A stretch of DNA of 64,000 bases, from the NCBI RefSeq assembly GCF_000378825.1, contig NZ_KB900388.1:1363947-1427946 (forward strand), read 5' to 3'. The notes beneath the pieces were generated by a model. That model did no database searches. It was given only the letters and a program-made list of their open reading frames with translations, and was not told the DNA's origin. Source of the stretch: Salinispora vitiensis (lineage in GTDB: Bacteria; Actinomycetota; Actinomycetes; Mycobacteriales; Micromonosporaceae). Both the position numbers and the translations under genes were made by a program. Positions 36,040-44,959 of the stretch are shown piece after piece (position 1 is the first letter of the stretch; the number at the start of each line of letters is the position of its first letter).

Positions 36040-38208
36040 CTAGCGCCAGGTGTCGGTGTTGGTGCGGGTCCCGGTGGCCGGGGTGGTGAAGCTCCGGTTC
36101 GACTGGGACTCCCAGGTCACCGAACCATCCGGATTCTTCTTCACGTACTTGTACTCGATGTGGGTGTTCGGCGGCAGGTCGACCGTCGCCCGCCAGACCG
36201 GGTAGTCGGCCGCGGAGAGCGCGATGGCGTTGTCCGGATTCCAGCTGCCCAGTTCCGCGACATTACCGACCACAAAGACGTTCTGCCCGAAGTAGGTGTA
36301 GACGGTGGCGTGGAACGAGCTGGCGATCGCCGGGGCGGGGATCGAGTCGCCTCGGAAGGTCTCGGTCAGCGCGTACGTCCCCGAGGCGGGGGTGGTGAAG
36401 CTCCGGTTCTCGCCGGACTCCCAGGTCACGTCTCCCCCGCTGGTCACCTTGATGAACTTGTACTCGACCGCGGTGGACGGGGGCAGGTCGATCGTGCCGC
36501 GGTAGGTGTTCCCACCCTGCGGGGTCAGCCGCACCGCAGCGGTCGGGGACCAGGAGCCGAGCTCGGAGATGTTACCGACGGCGTAGACGTCCTGGTCGGC
36601 GCTGGGGGTAGCGCTGACCGTGAAGGTCGTGGCGACCTCGTCGGTGGGGTCACCGGTGGGGCTGACCGTCGGCGACGGCGTCGCACCGGGGCGGGCGTTG
36701 ACGTGGATGGCGACAGCGTTGTTCGCCGGGATACTCACAGTGGCCTGACCGCCGGTGACGGTCACCGTAGCGCCGGTGCAACCGCTACCGTCGGCCGCGC
36801 CGGAGATGACGTCGCAGTAGTCACCGTCGGCGAGGCCGGTGGTGAAGGTGGCGGTGGTGGTGCCACCGGAGTCGTTGATGCCGATCCAGGCCCGGTCGCC
36901 CCGGTGGAAGCCGATCACGTTGTCGTTGACCGCGGTGAAGTCGGTGACGCTCTGGACCGAACGCGCCGCGTTGGCCCAGCCCACCATCCCCTTGATGCCG
37001 GTGCTCTGGCTCAGGCAGTTCCAGGCGCCACCGCAGACCGTGTCGGTGACGTACCCGCCACCGTCGTGTGGTGGGGACTGATTCCGATTCGACCAGGTAA
37101 AGCTGTCGAAGACCGACGGCTTGCCGTGCGGGTAGGCCAGCGCGAAGTAGTTGGCGAGCACGTAGTCGGTGCCGTCCTTGTACGACAGCACCACCCCGTC
37201 GCGCTCCAGGTCGTGATTGGTGACCATCGAAAAGACGTTGGCACTCGGTGCGTCGAGGTTCCAGTTCGGAATGTCGCCCAACGTCGCGATCGAGCCCTGG
37301 AAGGCGGAGCGAATACCCTTGGCGTACGCGAAGTCGAGCACGTCGCCGTTGCCGATGAACGCCCGGGCCTGGAGCTCAGGGTTGTTGGCGCCGTCGAAGA
37401 TCTCCTGGGCGACGTAGGGGCGCCGCCCCTCCGCGACGGTGTCGTCCAGCCGGCTGAGGATCGCCGCGAAGTCGTCCTTGCGGATGTGCTTGACCGCATC
37501 CACCCGGAAACCGTCGACGCCGAGGCCGATCAGGTCGTTCAGGTACCCCGCGATCGTGTCTCGGACGTACTCCTTCTCGGTGTAGAGATCGGCCAGGGAG
37601 AGCAGCTCGCAGCTGGTCACCTGAGCTACGTTGTCCCAGTCGTTGATGGAGCCGTCGGTCGGGCAGTTGTCGCCCGGACGGTGGAAGTCGCCCCCGCCGT
37701 AGGGCACCGCGGGGTAGTCGTAGCCGGAGAACTCGGTGCCGGCGTAGCCGCGGGTGCCGGGCGGGTTGTTGGTACCCGCCATGTGGTTGACGATCGCGTC
37801 CACATAGACGCGTACGCCCGCATCGTGGCAGGTGGTGACCATGCTGGCGAACTGCTCCCGGTTACCGAACCGGCTCTCCAGCTGGTACGAGACGGGCTGG
37901 TAGACCTCGTACCAGGGGTGCACCCCGTCGGCACTGTTCGGTAGGTACACCGACTCCTGTGGCGGGGCCACCTGCACCGCGCCGTAGCCGGCGGGGCCGA
38001 GGTGGTCGGTGCAGGCGGTGGCGACCGAGTTCCAGTTCCACTGCCACAGGTTGGCGGTCACCTCGCTGTCGTTGAGGACGACGGCGGCGCGGGCGGAGCT
38101 GGCGGTGGTCGCGGCGGCGACGACCGCGGTGCCGCCCACCGCGACCAGCGCGGCGGCGAGCACCAGACGGCCGGCGCGGCCAACTGGATGTGGTCTCGCG
38201 GTTTCCAT
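36040..38208 (-). CDS. Secreted GH13 alpha-amylase with two CBM20 modules
   Basis: A 722-residue starch hydrolase. N-terminal signal peptide (GRLVLAAALVAVGGTAVVAA), catalytic barrel about residues 45-390 with nucleophile Asp237 (GFRVDAVKH), acid/base Glu269 (VAQEIFDG) and Asp333 (VTNHDLERDG), a beta-sandwich domain C to about 500, then two consecutive starch-binding CBM20 modules (about 525-620 and 628-722) that share DVYAVGNISELGSW/NVFVVGNVAELGSW and VTWES signatures. The second follows the first without a spacer. The ATG at 38208 is preceded by GAGGT. A palindrome 96 bases upstream may be the maltose-type operator. Confidence 0.93.
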   Translation of the reverse strand: METARPHPVGRAGRLVLAAALVAVGGTAVVAAATTASSARAAVVLNDSEVTANLWQWNWNSVATACTDHLGPAGYGAVQVAPPQESVYLPNSADGVHPWYEVYQPVSYQLESRFGNREQFASMVTTCHDAGVRVYVDAIVNHMAGTNNPPGTRGYAGTEFSGYDYPAVPYGGGDFHRPGDNCPTDGSINDWDNVAQVTSCELLSLADLYTEKEYVRDTIAGYLNDLIGLGVDGFRVDAVKHIRKDDFAAILSRLDDTVAEGRRPYVAQEIFDGANNPELQARAFIGNGDVLDFAYAKGIRSAFQGSIATLGDIPNWNLDAPSANVFSMVTNHDLERDGVVLSYKDGTDYVLANYFALAYPHGKPSVFDSFTWSNRNQSPPHDGGGYVTDTVCGGAWNCLSQSTGIKGMVGWANAARSVQSVTDFTAVNDNVIGFHRGDRAWIGINDSGGTTTATFTTGLADGDYCDVISGAADGSGCTGATVTVTGGQATVSIPANNAVAIHVNARPGATPSPTVSPTGDPTDEVATTFTVSATPSADQDVYAVGNISELGSWSPTAAVRLTPQGGNTYRGTIDLPPSTAVEYKFIKVTSGGDVTWESGENRSFTTPASGTYALTETFRGDSIPAPAIASSFHATVYTYFGQNVFVVGNVAELGSWNPDNAIALSAADYPVWRATVDLPPNTHIEYKYVKKNPDGSVTWESQSNRSFTTPATGTRTNTDTWR

Positions 38209-38303
38209 GACGGGGACCTCTCGTGCGAAGGGGCGCTCGGCAAGGGCGGACGGCCATCCGGTTGCGAACACGATGCGGCATCTATGAAAGAAGTTGCAAG
38301 AGT

Positions 38304-38323
38304 TTTCGGAAACATTCTCGAAA
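38304..38323. promoter_or_regulatory. LacI-type palindrome upstream of the amylase
   Basis: TTTCGGAAACATTCTCGAAA pairs at seven of ten positions of its dyad (TTTCGnnAA/TTnnCGAAA). Such dyads are typical of LacI/GalR repressors, and TTGCAAG lies just before it at 38294. It sits between the amylase and the divergent hydrolase, so a MalR-like repressor site for starch induction is likely. Confidence 0.6.
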
Positions 38324-38387
38324 CTTCACTGCTCGCCGTCACTCGACCACCAGAGCCACGCACCGGCGGCACGCTAGGGTGGGCGGC

Positions 38388-39269
38388 ATGACCCAAGTGG
38401 ACATAGTGGTGCGACAGGGCGACGAGGTCGTCGTCGCCGACTCCACCGAGTCGCGCTTCCAGCTGGCCTCGGTCAGCAAGCAGTTCACTGCCGCTGCCGC
38501 GCTCCTGCTGGTGGAAGAGGGCACGCTCCTCCTCGAGGATTCCCTCAGCCGCTGGATCGACGGCTGCCCGGAACAGTGGCGGGACATCACCCTGCACCAC
38601 CTGCTCAGCCACACCTCCGGCCTCGGCCACTGGGACGACTACCCCATGATCGATTTGGGGCAGTGGGTCGAGCCGAGCGAACTACTGAAAACCTTTCACT
38701 CCGTACCGCTGCAATTCCCACCCGGCGCGGGCTGGAGCTACAGCAGCCCGGGGTACGTGCTGGTGGCGCAGATCGTCCAACGATCCGCCGACACGCCCTA
38801 CCGGGCCTTCCTGGCAGACCGCATCTTCGACCGCCTCGGATTGACCCAGACCTTCGCCGGAATGCCCACCGCACGGCCGAACCTGGCACTCGGCCACGAC
38901 GCGGACGGCCAGCCGTTGCGGACCTGGGAGCTGGACGTGGTCGGCATGGGAACCGGCGACGTGTGGTCGACCGCCAACGACATGCTGACCTGGCTCGACG
39001 CCCTCCAGGGTGGCCGGCTGTTGAGCGAGCCCTACCGCACGCTGATGCTGACCGAGCAGGCCCGGACCGGCAAGGGTCCGGAGGAGAGCGGCTACGGCTA
39101 CGGCGTCTTCCTGGGCGAGCTCAACAACCGGCGGTGGTGGCACCACAGCGGCCACAACGCGGGCTACAAGACGTTCGTCGGGCACATTCCGGAACTGGAC
39201 CGCCGGTTCGTGGTGCTCAGCAATACCGAGGCGACCACCCCCAGCATCCTGGAGCCGCTGCTCGCCTAA
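38388..39269 (+). CDS. Beta-lactamase-fold serine hydrolase
   Basis: A 293-residue cytoplasmic-looking member of the class C beta-lactamase/penicillin-binding family: catalytic SxxK as LASVSKQFTAAAALL, the second motif YSS in GWSYSSPGYVLVAQIV, and the third motif HSG in WHHSGHNAGYK. LLSHTSGLGHW is the usual conserved segment between them. No signal peptide is seen, so an esterase or peptidase role inside the cell is possible. The ATG at 38388 is preferred because longer frames cross the promoter dyad. Confidence 0.88.
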   Translation: MTQVDIVVRQGDEVVVADSTESRFQLASVSKQFTAAAALLLVEEGTLLLEDSLSRWIDGCPEQWRDITLHHLLSHTSGLGHWDDYPMIDLGQWVEPSELLKTFHSVPLQFPPGAGWSYSSPGYVLVAQIVQRSADTPYRAFLADRIFDRLGLTQTFAGMPTARPNLALGHDADGQPLRTWELDVVGMGTGDVWSTANDMLTWLDALQGGRLLSEPYRTLMLTEQARTGKGPEESGYGYGVFLGELNNRRWWHHSGHNAGYKTFVGHIPELDRRFVVLSNTEATTPSILEPLLA

Positions 39270-39387
39270 CGGCGGGCCGGCGAGAGACTCGGCCCTGCGA
39301 GGGGCGGGCCCGTGCGTACGGCTCACGGGTTGCCGCCTGTCCGATTCGTTCAAGACGGAGACGCGGGCCGCCCCTACCGTCGAGGTC

Positions 39388-39783
39388 ATGGCACCCACCT
39401 TCAACGCGATCGGCCTCGCGGTGGCCGACATGGCAGCATCTCTCTCCTTCTACCGCCGACTCGGCCTGCCGTTTCCGGCCGGCGCGGAGGATGAACCGCA
39501 CGTCGAGGTGACCGTCTCCGGCGGCATCCGTCTCATGTGGGACACCCACGCCTCATTGCGGTCGTTCGATCCCGACTACGAACCCGGGCCGCCCTCCGGC
39601 GGTTGGGCCTTTCGCTGCACGGACGCGGCCGAGGTGGAGAAGCTCCACGCCGACCTCGTCGCCGCCGGCTACCCGTCGGTCCAGGAGCCCTGGGACGCAC
39701 CGTGGGGACAACGCTATGCACAGGTGCGTGACCCGGACGGCAACGTCGTGGACCTCTTCGCCCAGCTCACGTCACCGCAGTAG
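39388..39783 (+). CDS. VOC (glyoxalase/bleomycin-resistance) family protein
   Basis: A 131-residue vicinal-oxygen-chelate protein: FNAIGLAVADMAASLSFYRR, VTVSGGIRLMWD, GWAFRCTDAAEVEKLHADL and the closing RDPDGNVVDLFAQL. GAGG precedes the ATG. It could be a dioxygenase, lyase or antibiotic-binding protein. Its last 12 bases overlap the end of the convergent AraC gene. Confidence 0.88.
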   Translation: MAPTFNAIGLAVADMAASLSFYRRLGLPFPAGAEDEPHVEVTVSGGIRLMWDTHASLRSFDPDYEPGPPSGGWAFRCTDAAEVEKLHADLVAAGYPSVQEPWDAPWGQRYAQVRDPDGNVVDLFAQLTSPQ

Positions 39784-40443
39784 CGCGGTGAGCGGCACCC
39801 CGGCCAACGCCCGCACCTCGCGGGCGAGGTGGGCCTGGTCGGCGTAGCCCGCCGCAATCGCTACCGACGCGAAGGGCTGACCGGTCCGCGCCAGCGCGAC
39901 GGCCCGCTGCATCCGCAGGATCCGGTGCAGGGTCTTCGGCCCGTAACCGAACGCGGCGTTGCTACGTCGCTGCAGCTGCCGGGAGCTGAGTCCGCAGCGC
40001 GCCGCGACCAGGCCAACGGACAGTCCGGCCCGCGCGGCACCGGCCAGGGCGACCATCGCACAGTCGGTGCCGCGCCAGCGACGGCGCGCCGCGGCCGTCA
40101 AGGCGGCGAGCGGATCCGCCGCCTCGGTGATGGCGCGGACGGACGCCGCCGGCCACACCGCTTCCAACGGCACCTGCCGATCGACCACCTCACTGGCGGG
40201 TATGCCGAGCACGCCGGGCCCGGTCCCGGCGCCGAACCGCAGCGCGGCGTAGCGACTGCCCGGCGCGGAGGGCGCCACCCGAGCGGAGGTGTCCGGCCCG
40301 GCGACAAAGACCGCACCGTCCCGCCAGATCAGGTCGAGGCAGCCGTCGGGCAGCACCCGCGCCGAAGCGCCATCCGGTGCCGTGACGCTACGCCACGCGA
40401 CGACGTACGGCAGCGGCGAAGCCCATTCTTCGTACCCGCCCAC
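39772..40443 (-). CDS. AraC-family transcriptional regulator
   Basis: A 223-residue protein with an N-terminal cupin-like sensor (RVLPDGCLDLIWRDGAVFVA, the DUF6597-type pattern) and a C-terminal double HTH (GLSVGLVAARCGLSSRQLQR, FGYGPKTLHRILRMQRAVAL, YADQAHLAREVRALAG). GTG start with GGAGGAGG upstream. It probably regulates the VOC gene, with which it overlaps tail to tail, or the adjacent cupin gene. Confidence 0.9.
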   Translation of the reverse strand: MGGYEEWASPLPYVVAWRSVTAPDGASARVLPDGCLDLIWRDGAVFVAGPDTSARVAPSAPGSRYAALRFGAGTGPGVLGIPASEVVDRQVPLEAVWPAASVRAITEAADPLAALTAAARRRWRGTDCAMVALAGAARAGLSVGLVAARCGLSSRQLQRRSNAAFGYGPKTLHRILRMQRAVALARTGQPFASVAIAAGYADQAHLAREVRALAGVPLTALLR

Positions 40444-40503
40444 GATCCTCCTCCGGAGGGGTACCGACCCGACGCGGCGGCCTCCGCTCCCCCGGCAACA
40501 ACC

Positions 40504-40944
40504 CTATTCCAGCCGGAAGTCAGCGAAGTCGAACCCGGGCGCCACCACACAGCTGACCAGGACCGGTTGGTCACCGGCGGGGATCGCGGCCTGCCACACC
40601 CCACCCGGAATCAGCACCTGCGGACGCTGACCGACGGAGACATCCGAACCGAGAGTTACGTCGCTGGATTCGCCCGCCGGCTGCTGGCCAGAACCGCCGA
40701 ACCGGAGCGTCAGCGGACCGCCCGAGTGCCACAACCACAGCTCGTCCGAGCGCACCACATGCCAACGGGAGCGCTCACCGGGATGCAGCAGGAAGTAGAT
40801 GGCCGTGGCCGCGCTACGGCTGCCGTCGTACCCGGTGGGGTGCAGCGTCTGCGTGGAGCGCCACGTCTCGCGGAACCAGCCGCCCTCGGGGTGGGGCGCG
40901 AGGTCAAGCAGCGCAACCAGCTCTGACCGCTGCACATCCGGCAC
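40504..40944 (-). CDS. Cupin-fold protein, DUF985 type
   Basis: A 146-residue single cupin: LAPHPEGGWFRETWRS, SAATAIYFLLHPGERSRWHV with metal-ligand His, and ELWLWHSGGPLTLRF, then GVWQAAIPAGDQPVLVSCVV. This is the DUF985/YML079-like group of unknown function. Start is GTG behind GGAG. It points the same way as the AraC gene, 60 bases upstream of it. Confidence 0.85.
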   Translation of the reverse strand: MPDVQRSELVALLDLAPHPEGGWFRETWRSTQTLHPTGYDGSRSAATAIYFLLHPGERSRWHVVRSDELWLWHSGGPLTLRFGGSGQQPAGESSDVTLGSDVSVGQRPQVLIPGGVWQAAIPAGDQPVLVSCVVAPGFDFADFRLE

Positions 40945-41111
40945 GCGAAACTCCTCTCGCTCAGGTGTCGCCCAGGGCGAAACCGCCTGGACCTAGTACG
41001 AAGGCGACGGCCTGACGGTAACAGGGACGGCATCGATTTCCGGTAGTCTCCCAGTGCCGTTGAGTTCACCGATTGGCAGGGCGACACCGCCATCACAACC
41101 GGGGAGCCATC

Positions 41112-41552
41112 ATGAGTGTCAACACCGTCATCGGTGTAGCGATAGCACTGTGCGCCACCGTGGCGATAATTCTCAATCTGAGCCGTCACCATGATGCTGG
41201 GCAGACTTTCGGCCGGTCGTTGCGGCTACTCGCCTTCGGCGGCGCACTGGGAGTCGCCGTCCCCCTGCTGCCCGACACCGCGTCGGACGGTGGTGCCGCC
41301 GTCGGCTACCTGTTGGGCGTACCGGTGGTCGCGGCTGGACTGCCCCTCGTCGCTGACCTGACGCGCCGCGCCGTCCGGGCCACGACGGCGCTGGGCGCGC
41401 TGGTGATGCTGTCCTGGGGCCTGCTGCCCGGTTTCGAAAACGGGATATACCTGATGATCCCGGCGCTCGTCCTCGGCGTGGCGGCGATCGCGTCGATCGC
41501 TCCAAGCCATGGACTGCCGCCCGAGCCCACGGAACGACCCAGCGGAGCGTGA
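41112..41552 (+). CDS. Five-helix membrane protein, function unknown
   Basis: A 146-residue protein made of about five hydrophobic helices (NTVIGVAIALCATVAIIL; LRLLAFGGALGVAVPLL; AVGYLLGVPVVAAGLPLV; TTALGALVMLSWGLLPGF; IYLMIPALVLGVAAIASI) with short loops and a Pro-rich tail. GGGGAG precedes the ATG. No family was recognised. Confidence 0.75.
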   Translation: MSVNTVIGVAIALCATVAIILNLSRHHDAGQTFGRSLRLLAFGGALGVAVPLLPDTASDGGAAVGYLLGVPVVAAGLPLVADLTRRAVRATTALGALVMLSWGLLPGFENGIYLMIPALVLGVAAIASIAPSHGLPPEPTERPSGA

Positions 41553-41617
41553 CCGGGCGACACAGCACAGTGCCGGGCCGGCTTCCGAAGACGCACCACC
41601 AAGATCCGCGAGACAAC

Positions 41618-44071
41618 CTAACGCGTCCAGCTCAGCGCCGGGGAGATCCGCGTCGCCCGCCGCGCCGGTACGACGCTGGCCAGCACCCCGGTCGCCACCG
41701 CTGCGACCAGCAGCAGAGCCAACTGCCACCAGGGCAGTGCGATGACCGGGGTGGCCGTCGCGCCCACGGCGGCGGTCGCGCCGACCAGGCCCACCGGCAC
41801 GCCGATCAGCAGGCCGGTGCCGGCGCCGATCACGGTGATGGTCACCGCCTCGATGGCGAGCATCGCCCGTAGTCGCCCGCGCCGAGTGCCGAGCGCCCGC
41901 AACAACGCCAGCTCCGGCGTACGCTCGATGACCGACAGGCCCAGCAGGTTCGCCACGCCGAGCAACGAGATGATCACGGTTACGCCGAGCATCGCGAGTG
42001 CCAGCCCGAGCAGGATGGCGAGCACCTCGGCGAGGTCGCCCCCCTCGGTGATGCCGCCGCCCAGCTCCACCGCCAGATCACCGGCGGTCACCGCATGCAC
42101 CTGTTCGGCCAGGGCAGCCCGGTCGAAGTCGGGATTCGCCACCGCCCAGATCGTGGTGGGAGTCGTCGGGACGCCCTGGGCTGCGAGCGCGTCGGCGGAG
42201 GCCACCCCGAGGAGTTGCCCCGTGGTGTCGGCCAGCCGGGAGGTGCGGGCGACAAAGCTCAGGCTCCGGTCACCGACACCGACGCGCACCGGGCTCCCCT
42301 CCGGCAGGCCGCGAGCGGCCAGGTACGCCTCGGGCACGAGGACGACCGGCACTTCAGTGGGGGTGGCGAGCTCGGGTGCCAGCCGGTCGACCAGGCTGAC
42401 GGGCAGGGCCGCGATTCGAGTCGGCGTGGCCTTGCCGGCGTCGGAGAACCGGGCGTTCACCGTACCCACGGTGGCCGCGGCAGCCAGCTCGGGTACAGCG
42501 GCGAGAGCCCGAACCGTGGCACCGTCGACGGGGCTACCTTCAGTGTGGGCGCTGACGGCGACCGGATAGCGGGCCGCCAGGTCCGCCTCCACCGTGGCCT
42601 GCCCAGTTCTGGCCGCCACGGTCAGGCAGGCGATCAGGGCCGAGCCGACCACCACGGCCATCGCCGCCGTGGCGGTCCGCCGGGCGTTCTGACTCAGGCT
42701 GCTCCCGGCCAGGCCAGCGGCGACGCCGAGTCGCTCCGACACCCGGGCGATCGGCGGCAGCAGCATCGCAATCAGCCGGGGCAGGACGAGCAGCAGGCCG
42801 GCCGCCAGCAACAGGCCACCGGCGAGGGCCAGCGGCAGCGAGCCACCGACCCCCGCCACGGCCAGCACCGCGACCGCACCGAGCGTGACCACCGCGCCGG
42901 CGACCAGGCGGCGCGAAACGCGGGCCGCGGCGAGCGGCACCTCGGGAAGCTCCCCGAGTGCCCGGACCGGTGCGACGCCCGCGGCGCGTCGGGTTGGCAA
43001 CCCGACGGCGAACAGTGTGGCCAGGATCCCGACCAACACGCTGCCGGTCAGGGCTAACGGGTTCACCCGCAGGCCACCACCGCTGATGCCGAGCAGGTCG
43101 GCGCCGAGGAAGCCGACCACGAGCCCCGCCGCCGCACCCACGACAGCGCCGGCCGTGCCCACGATGGCGGCCTCAGCCAGCAGGATCCCGCTGACCTGAC
43201 TTCGGTGCCCGCCGACGAGCCGCAGCAGCGCGGTCTGACGAACCCGTTGGGCGACCACCACCTGGAAGGTGTTGGCGATGACCAGGATCGCAGCCAGCAG
43301 GGCCACCGCGACGAGGGCCAGCGTCAACACGATCAGCTGGGTACTCCCCCCGACGAGGCGTGCGGCGGCCTCGTCCGCTGCGACGGAAGCACGCACCGCC
43401 GACGCGCCCGCCGGCAGTAGGCGATCGATCCGGTCGACGGTGGCCTCGAGCCGATTCGGGTCGTCAATCGTGACCAGGGCGGCGTGCGGCACATCGTCGG
43501 CGAAGTAGGCCGGGTCGGCGTAGAAGCGGAACGACGCACCGGCCAACGGACGGAACCCCAGGTCGGTCGAGCCGGTCACGGTGACGGTTTCCGGCCTCCC
43601 GTCGCCCGGCCGGAAGGTCAACCGCTCGCCGACGCCCACCCCCAGCTCGTCTAGGGTCCGCTGGTCCGCGACGACCTGCTCCGGGCCGGTGGGCCACGTG
43701 CCACGGTCCAGGTCGAACCAGCGGACCGCGGTGGTGGCGGCAATGCTCTGCACGGTTGCGGAACCGCGCCGCTCGCCACTGACGACACCGACGGTCCGCA
43801 CGAACTCCGGGTCGACCGTTCGGACGTGCGGGACCTCCGCCACCGTCCGGTACCAACCCGGGTCGGAGGTCGAGTCCGCCGCGGCGACGACGATGTCGGC
43901 CGTGGTGAGCGGCGCCGCCGCGGTGCGGCGTAGCCCCTCGCCGGCGGTGGCGACGAAGGTGGCGGTGGCGACGAGGAACCCCGTCGCCAGCAGAACCGCG
44001 ACGATGATTGCCAGGAACCGGGTCGGATAGGTACGGACCTGCGCCCAGGCCAGTGCGACGATCACCCTCAT
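41618..44071 (-). CDS. MacB/FtsX-type ABC transporter permease
   Basis: An 817-residue permease with two FtsX repeats. N-terminal helix (RFLAIIVAVLLATGFLVATA), an external domain, three helices around residues 250-380 (LIVLTLALVAVALLAAILVI; AIVGTAGAVVGAAAGLVVGF), a second unit with a helix at AMAVVVGSALIACLTVAART, another external domain, and three C-terminal helices (LGLALAMLGVTVIISLLGVA; AVTITVIGAGTGLLIGVPVG; LLLVAAVATGVLASVVPA). It probably moves or extracts a lipid-like or peptide compound with the ATPase encoded just upstream (four-base overlap). Confidence 0.9.
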   Translation of the reverse strand: MRVIVALAWAQVRTYPTRFLAIIVAVLLATGFLVATATFVATAGEGLRRTAAAPLTTADIVVAAADSTSDPGWYRTVAEVPHVRTVDPEFVRTVGVVSGERRGSATVQSIAATTAVRWFDLDRGTWPTGPEQVVADQRTLDELGVGVGERLTFRPGDGRPETVTVTGSTDLGFRPLAGASFRFYADPAYFADDVPHAALVTIDDPNRLEATVDRIDRLLPAGASAVRASVAADEAAARLVGGSTQLIVLTLALVAVALLAAILVIANTFQVVVAQRVRQTALLRLVGGHRSQVSGILLAEAAIVGTAGAVVGAAAGLVVGFLGADLLGISGGGLRVNPLALTGSVLVGILATLFAVGLPTRRAAGVAPVRALGELPEVPLAAARVSRRLVAGAVVTLGAVAVLAVAGVGGSLPLALAGGLLLAAGLLLVLPRLIAMLLPPIARVSERLGVAAGLAGSSLSQNARRTATAAMAVVVGSALIACLTVAARTGQATVEADLAARYPVAVSAHTEGSPVDGATVRALAAVPELAAAATVGTVNARFSDAGKATPTRIAALPVSLVDRLAPELATPTEVPVVLVPEAYLAARGLPEGSPVRVGVGDRSLSFVARTSRLADTTGQLLGVASADALAAQGVPTTPTTIWAVANPDFDRAALAEQVHAVTAGDLAVELGGGITEGGDLAEVLAILLGLALAMLGVTVIISLLGVANLLGLSVIERTPELALLRALGTRRGRLRAMLAIEAVTITVIGAGTGLLIGVPVGLVGATAAVGATATPVIALPWWQLALLLVAAVATGVLASVVPARRATRISPALSWTR

Positions 44072-44805
44072 CCCGTCACCGCGGCCAGCGAGGCGAGGAT
44101 GGTGTCCCGAGTGGGCTGCCGCAGTTCGGCACGGATCCGGCCGTCGGCCATCACCAGGGCCCGGTCGGCGTGCGCCGCGGCGCCGGGGTCGTGGGTCACC
44201 ATGATGATCGTCTGCCCGTACCGCCGCGCCGCGTCCCGCAGGTCGGCCAGCAGGGCCCGCCCGGTGGCGATATCCAGCGCACCGGTCGGTTCGTCGGCGA
44301 ACACGACACTGGGCTGGGCCAACAGGGCCCGGGCTACCGCGACGCGTTGCTGCTCGCCCCCGGACAGCTCGGTCGGGTGGTGCTCCATCCGGTCGCCGAT
44401 CCGCAGCCGGTCCACGATGATCCGCAGCCGCGCCGGGTCAACCGGCCGGCCGGCGAGCCGCAGCGGAAGCGTGATGTTCTGCCGAGCGGTCAGCGTGGGC
44501 AGCAGGTTGAACGCCTGGAAGATGAAGCCGATCCGATCTCGCCGCAGATCGGTCAGCGCGCGGTCGTCCAGCCCCGCCACCAGCGTGCCAGCCACCCGGA
44601 CCGAGCCCGCGGTGGGAGTGTCCAATCCCGCCAGCAGCTGCATCAACGTGGTCTTTCCGGAGCCGGAGGGACCCATGATGGCGGTGAACTCGCCGACGGC
44701 GAAATCGGCGGAGACCCCGTCCACCGCCCGAATCGCGGACTCTCCGGCACCGTACGTCTTGTAGACGTCTCGGCAGCTAACCATGTCGGCACTCGCCGTC
44801 TGCAT
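44068..44805 (-). CDS. MacB/LolD-type ABC transporter ATPase
   Basis: A 245-residue ATPase: MGPSGSGKTTLMQLLAGLD (Walker A), FIFQAFNLLPTLTARQNI (Q-loop with the MacB-type insert), LSGGEQQRVAVARALL (signature), VVFADEPTGALD (Walker B) and VTHDPGAAAHADRALVM. The ATG at 44805 lies six bases after GGTGAG; another ATG at 44811 is possible. First gene of the two-gene transporter operon, divergent from a histidine kinase/response regulator pair that probably controls it. Confidence 0.92.
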   Translation of the reverse strand: MQTASADMVSCRDVYKTYGAGESAIRAVDGVSADFAVGEFTAIMGPSGSGKTTLMQLLAGLDTPTAGSVRVAGTLVAGLDDRALTDLRRDRIGFIFQAFNLLPTLTARQNITLPLRLAGRPVDPARLRIIVDRLRIGDRMEHHPTELSGGEQQRVAVARALLAQPSVVFADEPTGALDIATGRALLADLRDAARRYGQTIIMVTHDPGAAAHADRALVMADGRIRAELRQPTRDTILASLAAVTG

Positions 44806-44879
44806 CACCATCTCACCGACGGTAGGCAGGCTCCCGGCCGGGCACATCCGTCCGGGGCATCGCCTTTCGCCCCTGGCCC

Positions 44880-44893
44880 GATACCCTGGTATC
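44880..44893. promoter_or_regulatory. GATACCnnGGTATC palindrome in a divergent promoter
   Basis: GATACCCTGGTATC is a perfect 6+6 dyad with a two-base centre, and a further half-site CGGTATCG follows at 44900-44907. It sits between the transporter operon (start 44805) and the two-component operon (start about 44960). It is a likely binding site for the adjacent response regulator. Confidence 0.6.
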
Positions 44894-44959
44894 GAGGCTT
44901 CGGTATCGTCCGGGGCAGCGGCAATTCCCCAGCAGCAGTTCCCTGAATACCCTGAACGA

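Noticed and set aside
36160..37944. 594-codon plus-strand frame inside the amylase
   Set aside because: Antisense shadow of a gene with complete GH13 and CBM20 motifs.
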